From Chimaeribacter coloradensis (GTDB lineage Bacteria; Pseudomonadota; Gammaproteobacteria; Enterobacterales; Enterobacteriaceae): a stretch of DNA of 64,000 nucleotides. Positions 1-7,453 of the stretch are shown here, in pieces. The DNA lies in contig NZ_PJZH01000009.1 of assembly GCF_002858715.1 (NCBI RefSeq), positions 62,001-126,000 of the forward strand, read 5' to 3'. The notes below the pieces were generated by a model. That model was not told where the DNA came from. It searched no databases and saw only the letters and a program-made list of their open reading frames with translations. Every line of letters starts with the position of its first letter. Position 1 is the first letter of the stretch. A program made the translations under genes and the position numbers.

Positions 1-147
1 CAAATAAATATTCTTATGCTGTCTTTAGATTTTAACACTTTATATATCTGGATGTTCCCCCATTTTTACTAGCATAACAAACAGAAAACCAGCAATGGCG
101 CGGGTTAAAAGGGCATCCCCCATCTTTCGCTGTTAAAGGTGAATAAT

Positions 148-186
148 GTGGGGGGGAGTCGAGTACCTGCCAGTGTATCCCCCCAC
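148..186. repeat. GC-rich hairpin downstream of the RepA-like gene
   Basis: A run GTGGGGGG at 148-155 pairs with CCCCCCAC at 179-186, giving an 8-bp stem just beyond the stop of the leftward RepA-like gene. No T-tract follows on the minus strand, so it is not a textbook terminator. The rest of 1-204 is AT-rich and shows no gene that I can support. Confidence 0.45.
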
Positions 187-204
187 AGATTCCGAGTTCC
201 ATCA

Positions 205-1257
205 TCATTTCCCCGTATCCAGGAGCCGGATCTGTTCTCCATCGAGCACAATCAGTTGCTCGCGCAGCAGCTTCTCCAGCCAGCGCGAAAATTTCTTCTC
301 GACGTTAATTCCCTTTGCGCGTAGATCGTCGCGCAAGAGCGCGCGGGTACAGGGCTTATTCTGGCTGATGCGTTGGTTAATACAGCGCCATAGCGCCGTA
401 TGGTTGCGGGTGATATGAGGAACACCGGATGGAATGCCGCTACTCAGTAAGTCATTGTCTGGTTGCCGGGGATCGTCGTTCAGCACCAGCGAGGTCACTG
501 GTTCGCCATCGCTATCGGTATAGATAACGACTTCCTCAAGATCGTAGGCGGTGACCTCCGGCATCTCCGCATCTTTCATCTTTGTACAACTCAGGGTGAT
601 AGCGTTGCGACGTCCCTCGCGCCTGACGTTAAACTCGGCATCCAGCGCGGCCTGAAAAGCACTTGAACCGCGTGCGCCCCGTTCCTGATCCTTACCCGAA
701 TGATGAACGATCATCATCGCCGCGCGGGTATGATACCGAATGGCGTCGCAACCCTGGATAAATGCGCCCATATCCCGCGCGGTGTTTTCATCTGAGTTAC
801 CAAAACAGCGGGCCAGCGTATCGAGGATGATCAGCCGTACCGGCATTCCGGTCATAGTCTGAATGTCATGCGTCGCCAGGATCACCTGTTCGATGCTTCC
901 CGGAGCGGCTGGAAAGATCGGGCAGTCGACGCGAAACAGGTTATCGAGCGCCATCTCGTCATTAACGCTGAGTTCCCAGGCGCGGATCCGCCGCGATACA
1001 CCGGTTCCTCCTTCTCCGGCGATAAACAGCACAGCCCCTTGATTGACTCGCCTTCCGCCCCATGACGTACCGCTGGCAATATGGCACGCCAGCGATACCG
1101 CCAGAAAGGATTTAAAAGAGCCGCCGGGGCCGTAAATACTGCACAGCGCCCCGGCGGGAATAAGCCCTTTCACCAGATAATCCTGACTGGTGTTAAACCC
1201 TTCAGAGCCCCGGCGCAGCGGAAGGGAGGTGGTGAGAGTACGGTCTGATGCTGTCAT
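205..1257 (-). CDS. RepA-like AAA ATPase / replicative helicase of the integrated element
   Basis: This 350-residue protein has a RecA-type P-loop (GPGGSFKS, residues 43-50), a Walker B-like strand (LIILDT) and a following HHSGKD segment. That is the layout of RepA/AAA_25 helicase-like ATPases of plasmids and integrative elements. The C-terminal ~70 residues look like a winged-helix tail. It is the last gene of a three-gene leftward operon; its start lies 3 bases after the primase stop, so translation is probably coupled. I infer a role in replicating the excised element. The alternative is a maintenance ATPase with no helicase activity. Base composition is close to the chromosome and unlike the AT-rich cargo. 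Confidence 0.8.
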   Translation of the reverse strand: MTASDRTLTTSLPLRRGSEGFNTSQDYLVKGLIPAGALCSIYGPGGSFKSFLAVSLACHIASGTSWGGRRVNQGAVLFIAGEGGTGVSRRIRAWELSVNDEMALDNLFRVDCPIFPAAPGSIEQVILATHDIQTMTGMPVRLIILDTLARCFGNSDENTARDMGAFIQGCDAIRYHTRAAMMIVHHSGKDQERGARGSSAFQAALDAEFNVRREGRRNAITLSCTKMKDAEMPEVTAYDLEEVVIYTDSDGEPVTSLVLNDDPRQPDNDLLSSGIPSGVPHITRNHTALWRCINQRISQNKPCTRALLRDDLRAKGINVEKKFSRWLEKLLREQLIVLDGEQIRLLDTGK

Positions 1258-1260
1258 GGC

Positions 1261-2229
1261 TTACGACCTGAGATTTGCAGGAAGTTGCTGGTTGAACACA
1301 ATCCGGGAAATGGATTCACCGTAGTGACGGTAAAATTCATCCCAGTCGCTTAATGTAGTGTCTGCAGGGAGAACCACACAGCCCTTCACTACCTCCGCAG
1401 CGGCGGTTGCATTCAGCGACCCGGTATTTTTCTCCTGACTGCAATCATTATCGCCAGCCAGGATAAGGTGGCATTCAGGCCACTGCGCCCGGAAAGCGAT
1501 GGCCACATTTTTCAGGTTGTGCGCCGACAGGGCAGCAACGACCGGAAAATGATGAAGGCATGAGACCGCAAGCGCGGTTGCATATCCTTCGGTAATGATG
1601 ATGCCTTCCGGTGGTTTGTTGTCCGGTGCCCAGGGTTCCGGTCTACCGTTGCGGCTCGCCTGATGTACCGGGCAAAAACAATCCTTCAGATGGCTACCGG
1701 GCAGCAGGTACTTTTTCCCTCCAGGATGAATGAACTGCGCACCTGTATTTCGAATTGGCAATACCAGCGTACCCGCCCCGAAATGCACGCCGCAGATTGT
1801 CCGGCTACTACGTTCAGTCAGAAGCCACTGGGCTCGTCGCCAGCCTCGCGTTGTCAGATATGGCGCTTCTCCGGATTCACAATGGCGAAGCAGTGTCTTA
1901 ATACGCGATTCCATATTCAAAACCTGTGATTTTTCCCTGGCTGGCGGAACCAGCGGTACAGGATCCATGTCCTGCACCATTCCGGCGGCCGCAACCAGTG
2001 CGCAACCGAAGAAGCGGGAAACCGGATCCAGTCCGTCACCTGCGCCGCACTGATTGCAGAACCATGTGCCGCGCCCCTCCAGATCATCCATCCTGAAGCG
2101 ATCCTTACCCCCACAACAGGGACACGGGCCATGCCGATGATTTGGTGGAATGGGAATACCAAGTTGTTCAAATATTTTCGGCCAGTTATTGCGTGCCCGA
2201 TCGGAGACGGCAGAAACGTAATAGCTCAT
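1261..2229 (-). CDS. Zinc-finger / Toprim DNA primase
   Basis: A 322-residue primase. It has an N-terminal CHC2/P4-alpha-type zinc ribbon (C36-x2-C39 and C58-x2-C61) and a C-terminal Toprim domain with the acidic residue in TEGYATAL (E214) and a DND motif (260-262). The ATG at 2229 is chosen because it overlaps the stop of the upstream recombinase-like gene as ATGA, while upstream in-frame extension would run inside that gene. It has no helicase domain; the neighbouring RepA-like ATPase probably supplies that. The pairing of primase and ATPase suggests the element can replicate its own DNA after excision. Confidence 0.85.
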   Translation of the reverse strand: MSYYVSAVSDRARNNWPKIFEQLGIPIPPNHRHGPCPCCGGKDRFRMDDLEGRGTWFCNQCGAGDGLDPVSRFFGCALVAAAGMVQDMDPVPLVPPAREKSQVLNMESRIKTLLRHCESGEAPYLTTRGWRRAQWLLTERSSRTICGVHFGAGTLVLPIRNTGAQFIHPGGKKYLLPGSHLKDCFCPVHQASRNGRPEPWAPDNKPPEGIIITEGYATALAVSCLHHFPVVAALSAHNLKNVAIAFRAQWPECHLILAGDNDCSQEKNTGSLNATAAAEVVKGCVVLPADTTLSDWDEFYRHYGESISRIVFNQQLPANLRS

Positions 2230-3101
2230 GATTGCCTCCCATACACCTGCTGGATGTAGCGCCCTCGACCATCGCCATGACCAAGATCCATCGCAACCAT
2301 CGCCCTGGCTTCCTTTATACTCAGCCCCAGTCCCTGGTAGTGCGCCATCGCCTCCTGCGCCCATGAATAGCGCAGACTGTGTGGTGCATAGGGGCCAGTC
2401 AGCCCTGCGCGAACTGCGCTGGCACGCCAGTAATTCATTGCGGCGCGCAGATCGGGTTTATTGAGCAAACGTCCCCCGCGTTGTGCCATAAGGGGTATAG
2501 CCCGCTTCAGGATGTTGCGTAGCCTTTCAGGTTCGAGCACCACCGTCTGACGGGAACGTGATCCTTTGGTGCCAAAAATCACCTGCAATCGGTTTTCTCC
2601 ACGCTCTAACGCAGCGGCCCAGGTCTTCAGAGACTGACAACACTGCACCGCTTCCTGTGAACGCAAACCCATTGCTCTGGCAAGCTCCAGCGTCAGAGCC
2701 AGTCCTTCATCTTTTTCATGAAGAGCAGACAGTGCCGACAACCAGCGTTCTGAGGTTAATGGCAGATGAGTTCCTGCACGACTGGTGTTACCCAGCCCAA
2801 GCGCTTTATTGCTGATGCGCTCCGATTGGGCAAATTTTTGACGTCCAGACTGAGCAAGGATGGTGCGCAGGGCGGCCATCTCGTTTTGTAGCGTGCGTGG
2901 CGTAATTCCTGCTTCCCGTCGTGCCATCACGTAGCTTTCAATATGTGACGATTTCAGATGCTGGAGATCCTGAATCTGGATATTCAGCTTGTGCAGATGC
3001 TGGCTTAAACGCCCGGCGATACGGAGGCGGTCATGGACTGTTTTAAAACTGCCGCCAACCAGCAGGGCGAGTTTTTCCATGCGTTTTGTAAGTTTCGACA
3101 T
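2226..3101 (-). CDS. Tyrosine recombinase-like protein (integrase domain) of the replication operon
   Basis: This 291-residue protein has an N-terminal SAM-like core-binding region (about 10-85) and a C-terminal tyrosine recombinase fold. Candidate catalytic residues are R147 (GLRSQE), K179, H241-x-x-R244 (HSLRYS), H275 (LGHGDG) and Y287. A GGAGAG ribosome site precedes the ATG at 3101. It is distinct from the P4-type integrase beside mnmE and lacks that protein's N-terminal domain. Being first in the operon with the primase, it more likely serves resolution or replication than chromosomal integration, though this is inference. The catalytic set looks complete, so it may be active. Confidence 0.8.
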   Translation of the reverse strand: MSKLTKRMEKLALLVGGSFKTVHDRLRIAGRLSQHLHKLNIQIQDLQHLKSSHIESYVMARREAGITPRTLQNEMAALRTILAQSGRQKFAQSERISNKALGLGNTSRAGTHLPLTSERWLSALSALHEKDEGLALTLELARAMGLRSQEAVQCCQSLKTWAAALERGENRLQVIFGTKGSRSRQTVVLEPERLRNILKRAIPLMAQRGGRLLNKPDLRAAMNYWRASAVRAGLTGPYAPHSLRYSWAQEAMAHYQGLGLSIKEARAMVAMDLGHGDGRGRYIQQVYGRQS

Positions 3102-3114
3102 AGCTACTCTCCAC

Positions 3115-3859
3115 TCAATTCTCCGACGCGCGGTTGGGCACAGCGTGCTGTGCTGAACGATACCGGTGCGCCGGAGAATGCGCGGATGAGGTATGACGGG
3201 GTACGGTGATGCACGAATGCAGCCGCCTGCTCAGGCAGGTATATCCCCACAGGTAAAATAACCTGTCCTCCGGTATCGGTTCGGTAGTGCTGGTTTCTCC
3301 TCCTGGTAAGTGAATTTCTGACATCTGTTTGAGTGTCAGCCTGTTTGTTGCAGTGGATTTGCAGGCAGTAGCTGGGTTGAAGCTGATCTGCGCGCTGGCG
3401 TCACTTTCACTCGCTTGCGCTCTTAAAAGTGACGCCGCGTTTTGCACATTCAGCAGGAAGTACGGACGCAAAGCCTTCGGCAATGCCGTCCGACTTCTCT
3501 ACAGCGTTCTGTCTGTCGCTACGCTTGCAACAGGGTAGCGATAAAGGGTGTGGTCACCTGTATCGAGACAGGAGGTCAGTTTCAGACCACGCTTCGTTCC
3601 CTGGTTGACCGGGGGGCTGACCGCCAAAGGCGCTTCTTACAGGTCGCAGTTCGTCTTAGAACAGGAAGCTTTTAGGGGTACTGCTATGAGTTGGGGATAG
3701 GGTAGAGCGTGGGGAGGGAGAAAGCTGTGGGAAACTGTTAGGGGGATTTGAAAGTTTTATATGTAATGAAATAAAAATTTATGGCAGGTATAATCGAAAA
3801 CACTTATTCGATAATGCTATTAATTAGAATGTTAATTATACATATTAAGGTTGCGAAAA
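3115..3859. other. Hairpin-rich gene-poor region between replication operon and cargo
   Basis: This 745-base stretch has no convincing protein gene. A leftward open frame over 3115-3483 lacks an ATG near its beginning and a clear ribosome site; it may be a remnant or a small P4-type regulatory peptide. The 3397-3600 part contains four inverted repeats (see separate entry). From about 3700 onward the DNA turns AT-rich and should carry the promoter of the rightward nuclease gene. A replication origin or a regulatory RNA of the element are the plausible contents. Confidence 0.5.
3397..3600. repeat. Cluster of four inverted repeats
   Basis: Four potential hairpins follow each other. They are GGCGTCACTTT (3397-3407) with AAAGTGACGCC (3426-3436); AAGTACGGACG (3458-3468) with CGTCCGACTT (3487-3496, one bulge); TCGCTAC (3516-3522) with GTAGCGA (3535-3541); and GTGGTC (3550-3555) with GACCAC (3595-3600). 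The density suggests a structured RNA or an origin-like region. Confidence 0.6.
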
Positions 3860-4735
3860 ATGAATGCTCATAAAATATATATGCCACCCCCCTCGAATTG
3901 GCAGGATTTTCAAACGTTAGTGGGTGACGTTGCCAGATTGAAATATGTTCCAGAGTCAGTTCAAGAGTATGGAAGGCAAGGTCAAAAACAAAATGGAGTA
4001 GATGTTATTGCAGAGAGTATAAATGGAGATATAATTGGCTTTCAATGCAAAGAGACAAAGAAAGGCACTATTACTAAAGAGGTTGTTGACTGTGAGATTG
4101 AAAAAGCTAAAAACTTCGTGCCTAATTTATCTGTGTTCTTTATAGTTACAACTTCCCCTAGAGATGTACATTTGCAAGATTACTGTAATAAATTAAATAA
4201 AAATGGTGGTCTTGGGTTTAAAGTTTATATGAAGTTTTGGGATGATATGATTGACGATATTAATCGGTCTAGATCATTGCTTGTATCATCTTATAAGTAT
4301 TACCTCGAGGAATTCGGAACGCGGGAAAAAGAAGCCCATCTGTATGCAATAGCTCAAGCCTTTAATCGGCCAGCATTTACAGATGATTTTTTGCATGAAA
4401 GAAATATATCTGACTTCGAGTCTGCATTGGTTGATACCAAGGCTTTGCTAAGAACAGGATATTTATATGATCGCTTTGGTAAAAATTTAGTATTGCAAAC
4501 CATTCCCTCATCGGCAATCGGTTGCATAGAATATAAGGCATTTATCGATGAGGTTGATAAAAACATTGAGGTAATTTATCAGGCTGTATTAAAGGATAAA
4601 AAGTTGCTACAGAAAAACCCCCGGCAATTTGATGAGCGCGCTGGGGAGTATAATATAAAAAGGAGAAGGCTTATGCGTAAGATAAATGAAATCTTAAATG
4701 ATAACAATATACAAAAAATAGATTGTCATTATTGA
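3860..4735 (+). CDS. Mrr-like (PD-(D/E)xK) nuclease, candidate defence effector
   Basis: A 291-residue protein with an N-terminal restriction-endonuclease-like domain. Visible landmarks are W14-x2-F17, Y37-G38, G41-Q42, N45-G46-V47-D48 and Q62-C63-K64, the pattern of the Mrr/PD-(D/E)xK nuclease core also found at the N-terminus of several multidomain defence proteins. The remaining ~200 residues carry no NTPase or other domain I recognise. The ATG at 3860 is chosen: AAGG at 3847-3850 is 9 bases upstream, whereas an in-frame TTG at 3851 has no spacing. It is followed after 25 bases by an FRG-domain gene. Strong AT bias and rare codon use set the pair apart from the host. Role in phage or plasmid defence is inferred. 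Confidence 0.8.
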   Translation: MNAHKIYMPPPSNWQDFQTLVGDVARLKYVPESVQEYGRQGQKQNGVDVIAESINGDIIGFQCKETKKGTITKEVVDCEIEKAKNFVPNLSVFFIVTTSPRDVHLQDYCNKLNKNGGLGFKVYMKFWDDMIDDINRSRSLLVSSYKYYLEEFGTREKEAHLYAIAQAFNRPAFTDDFLHERNISDFESALVDTKALLRTGYLYDRFGKNLVLQTIPSSAIGCIEYKAFIDEVDKNIEVIYQAVLKDKKLLQKNPRQFDERAGEYNIKRRRLMRKINEILNDNNIQKIDCHY

Positions 4736-4760
4736 TTTTTACTATTGTTGGAGATGGTAG

Positions 4761-5474
4761 ATGGAAATTAACTCCTTTACAGAATTTCATAGTGTTTTTG
4801 GTGAATATAGGAAAAATAATCAATGGATGTTTCGTGGTCAAGCTAATAATTCATGGGAAGTAAAGCCTAAGGCAGGAAGGCATCCTTATCTTGAAAAGGA
4901 TGATTTAGAATATCTTGAGGGTTGGAAACGAAAAGCGTCTGAATACATTAAAGCTAAGCCGCAAAATGATTGGGAATGGATGGCTATTGCACAACATCAT
5001 GGATTACCAACGCGATTGTTAGATTGGTCTTATAATCCTTTAGTAGCTGCTTTTTTTGCGTGTCTCTCTGAACCTGAGGAAGATGCCGCTATTTACTGCT
5101 TATCCCCACATTGGGAGATTATCCCTGATAAAGCGAAACCGGGTAAGCATAGTAATATCGCTAGATATAAACCTACTATGGTTGCATCTAGAATTGGTTT
5201 GCAAAGTGGGTTATTTACAGCCCATCCAAACCCTGATGAAGATATTTCAAAAGGTTTAAGTAAAGAAGATAAATTTGAAAAACATATTATCAAGTCATCT
5301 TATAAGAAACAGATGCTCTTTGAGCTCAATCATTATGGTATTAATAGATTGACATTAATGGGGGATCTTGATGGATTGTCATCACACATGTGTTGGATTC
5401 TAGAAAACCGACGTTATTGGGTTGATCATGATGAGTTTTTAAGTGAGTTATCAGGGAAAAAACCTGTTAAGTGA
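4761..5474 (+). CDS. FRG-domain protein
   Basis: A 237-residue protein with the hallmark FRG motif (F24-R25-G26-Q27) and the second conserved block AQHHGLPTRLLDW (77-89) of the FRG domain family. The family's biochemical function is not settled to my knowledge. It occurs often in mobile elements and defence neighbourhoods. A GGAGA site lies upstream of the ATG and only 25 bases separate it from the nuclease gene, so both should be cotranscribed. It could be a sensor, modifier or inhibitor of the nuclease; none of these can be told from sequence. AT-rich like its partner. A bidirectional hairpin follows the stop. Confidence 0.85.
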   Translation: MEINSFTEFHSVFGEYRKNNQWMFRGQANNSWEVKPKAGRHPYLEKDDLEYLEGWKRKASEYIKAKPQNDWEWMAIAQHHGLPTRLLDWSYNPLVAAFFACLSEPEEDAAIYCLSPHWEIIPDKAKPGKHSNIARYKPTMVASRIGLQSGLFTAHPNPDEDISKGLSKEDKFEKHIIKSSYKKQMLFELNHYGINRLTLMGDLDGLSSHMCWILENRRYWVDHDEFLSELSGKKPVK

Positions 5475-5487
5475 TATGGTTAATTTA

Positions 5488-5515
5488 TTATGCCGCCTTT
5501 TGAATGACGGCATAA
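5488..5515. terminator. Bidirectional hairpin between convergent cargo modules
   Basis: TTATGCCG (5488-5495) pairs with CGGCATAA (5508-5515), with A/T-rich flanks on both sides. It sits between the rightward FRG gene and the leftward ImmA/IrrE gene and can serve both. Confidence 0.7.
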
Positions 5516-5561
5516 ATAGTTATAGAAAACGCCTAATTATAAGAGAGGAATCTCTATTAAT

Positions 5562-6689
5562 TTAAAATTTAAACGGAACCACTACATTTTCGTAATTATC
5601 TTGTTTAGGCGGAGTATACTCGATACCACATATATCTGCTAACAAATGAGGTTTTACACACAGTTTATCTGCAAGCATTTCGAATGAAATACCCAACTGT
5701 TCTTTTAAAACCAATAAACTCTCTTGTAGTATATGAGGTTCTTCCATTGGGATGGAATCATCATATTTTTCTTTTTTAGTTTGTCTAGTCTGGCTAAACC
5801 AAACATTGGCACTTCTGTACTGCTGAGCATTAATAAATCCTAAGAAATGAGCACGATATATGATCGCTCTTGCACTCATTTTCCACCTTAATTTTAGGTG
5901 GTATACTTTTTTCCAATCAATTGTTCCTCTTGATGTTATACAAACAGGAAATTCTCGGGCAAAAGATTTGCGTGGAAATAAAAATGCACTAGCAAAAGCA
6001 TCGGCTTCTCTTTCTGTTTTTTTACAACCAGTTTCAATGCCATCATGCATGATTAGATGACCGCATTCATGTGCTATATCAAAACGCATTCTACAAACGC
6101 TTTCTTTCGCAGTATTACGAATGATAATGGGGTATTTCCTGTTAATTGAAAGAGCGTCAACTTTATCTGAGACACCATCAAAAGTCGTAACTATTGCTCC
6201 TTGGTTTTCAACAACGTTAACCATATTATCTATAGGGGCATCATCTGTTAATCCCCAGCGAACTCGAGCACCCTCTGCAATCTTTTCAATAATAGGAGCC
6301 GTGAGTTCAGGGATCTTCTCATTATCAATTAGATTAAAACGGTTCTCAGGTAAGTCTAAGTGCTCATATAATTCAGATACTAATTGTTCAAGAATAGTAC
6401 TATACGATTGCACCCTTTCCTTCACACCCGCTGGTGTTGTCTGGCGTTTACGAAAATGGCACTGTTCTGGTTTTACATCACCAGCCAGAGGGTATTCAAA
6501 AAATTTAGGCGATACCTGCAAGAGTTCTGCCAAAGCATTGCGTATATCATGTGCAGGTGCTCTGGCATCACTCTCATACTGGTGGATGCTTTGTCTTGTA
6601 ACCGCAACGGCATCCCCCAATTCTTGCAGGGTATAACCTTTTAGTAAACGGGCGAGCCTTAACCGCTCGCCATAAAATGTCATGGACAT
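5562..6689 (-). CDS. XRE-family regulator fused to ImmA/IrrE metallopeptidase
   Basis: A 375-residue protein. Residues ~7-60 are an XRE/Cro helix-turn-helix (LQELGDAVAVTRQSI region). The centre is an ImmA/IrrE (M78/DUF955) zinc peptidase with H207-E-C-G-H211 and a downstream glutamate helix (EREADAFA, E228 probable third ligand). The ~120-residue C-terminal part is unassigned. Such proteins often cleave a repressor or act as one half of a toxin-antitoxin pair. It lies 3 bases downstream of an unknown 205-residue gene, implying a two-protein unit. Two nearby ATGs (6689, 6683) are possible; neither has a strong ribosome site, consistent with coupling to the upstream gene. Confidence 0.85.
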   Translation of the reverse strand: MSMTFYGERLRLARLLKGYTLQELGDAVAVTRQSIHQYESDARAPAHDIRNALAELLQVSPKFFEYPLAGDVKPEQCHFRKRQTTPAGVKERVQSYSTILEQLVSELYEHLDLPENRFNLIDNEKIPELTAPIIEKIAEGARVRWGLTDDAPIDNMVNVVENQGAIVTTFDGVSDKVDALSINRKYPIIIRNTAKESVCRMRFDIAHECGHLIMHDGIETGCKKTEREADAFASAFLFPRKSFAREFPVCITSRGTIDWKKVYHLKLRWKMSARAIIYRAHFLGFINAQQYRSANVWFSQTRQTKKEKYDDSIPMEEPHILQESLLVLKEQLGISFEMLADKLCVKPHLLADICGIEYTPPKQDNYENVVVPFKF

Positions 6690-6692
6690 AGC

Positions 6693-7310
6693 TTACTGAC
6701 CATTATTCGTATCATCATTTTTTGCTTTTTTCTCTTCTTTCTTTTTAACAGAAACGACTGGTTTCTCGACTTTCACAGGCTCAGGAAGTTCGGCATCAAT
6801 TGAGCTGATAGCAGGCACTTTCTCATTGAGTGGAATCTCCCAGCATGAAACTTGGGCACCTTCAAGAAAACCAGTGAATGTGACCCGATCCACGTATCTG
6901 AATTCGTCTACTTCAATAGCAAAAAACCATATGATATCTGCTGCATCACCAACTTCCTCAAATAAAAAACTAGCCTGGCTCAAAGCTTCATAACATGGAA
7001 TTAATCGACGTTCTTCAGGACTATCTGGCTTACCTCTATAGAGTCGCACTGGTACTGATTTGATGGAAAACGTAAATTTACCATCTTTTTTTACAATTCC
7101 AAGCCAGGGCCATTCTTCTGAGTCCATAGAAGCACGAGCTATCCGTGTTCTGCAACATTCATATGCCCGCATACCGGTTGCGCGCGCTGAGTCGCCTAAA
7201 TCATCATCATGTCTGTCGACCACATCATCTCTAACGTCGCGGATGAGAGAGGCCAGTTTCTTTAGGCGTTCTTGTGTAAGTTCAGGATTTAGTTCCCATG
7301 GTTGTTTCAT
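6693..7310 (-). CDS. Unknown partner protein of the XRE-ImmA/IrrE gene
   Basis: I do not recognise this 205-residue protein. It is acidic over the first half (RDVRDDVVDRHDDD region), predicted mostly soluble, without membrane segments, and ends in a Lys/Glu/Pro-rich low-complexity tail (about 170-205) likely to be disordered. It is first in a two-gene leftward unit with the metallopeptidase, whose start follows 3 bases after its stop. That layout fits a substrate, antitoxin or sensor for the peptidase. The two-gene design resembles what I recall for the RosmerTA defence system, but I cannot confirm homology. A GATC-centred inverted repeat lies in the upstream region. Confidence 0.7.
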   Translation of the reverse strand: MKQPWELNPELTQERLKKLASLIRDVRDDVVDRHDDDLGDSARATGMRAYECCRTRIARASMDSEEWPWLGIVKKDGKFTFSIKSVPVRLYRGKPDSPEERRLIPCYEALSQASFLFEEVGDAADIIWFFAIEVDEFRYVDRVTFTGFLEGAQVSCWEIPLNEKVPAISSIDAELPEPVKVEKPVVSVKKKEEKKAKNDDTNNGQ

Positions 7311-7349
7311 TATTAAAAGTAATCCTTGTAGCGTAGGGCTGGTGTAGAT

Positions 7350-7365
7350 CCTGATCGGATTCAGG
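7350..7365. promoter_or_regulatory. Possible operator upstream of the ImmA/IrrE module
   Basis: An inverted repeat CCTGA-N6-TCAGG lies 40 to 55 bases upstream of the leftward gene starting at 7310. The adjacent protein carries an XRE DNA-binding domain, so autoregulation through this site is plausible. Not proven by sequence alone. Confidence 0.4.
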
Positions 7366-7453
7366 TGAAATGTAACTTAATAATCTTGCGTTTTTATGGA
7401 TTTGTCAAGCTTGAATTGAAAAGTCACTTTATCGTCATCTTGTCAATTTTCTT

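Noticed and set aside
3115-3483. Leftward 122-codon open frame in the gap before the nuclease gene
   Set aside because: It begins with TTG without a convincing ribosome site, has no recognised domain, and overlaps the hairpin cluster. It may be a remnant or a P4-type small regulator, but support is too thin for a gene call.
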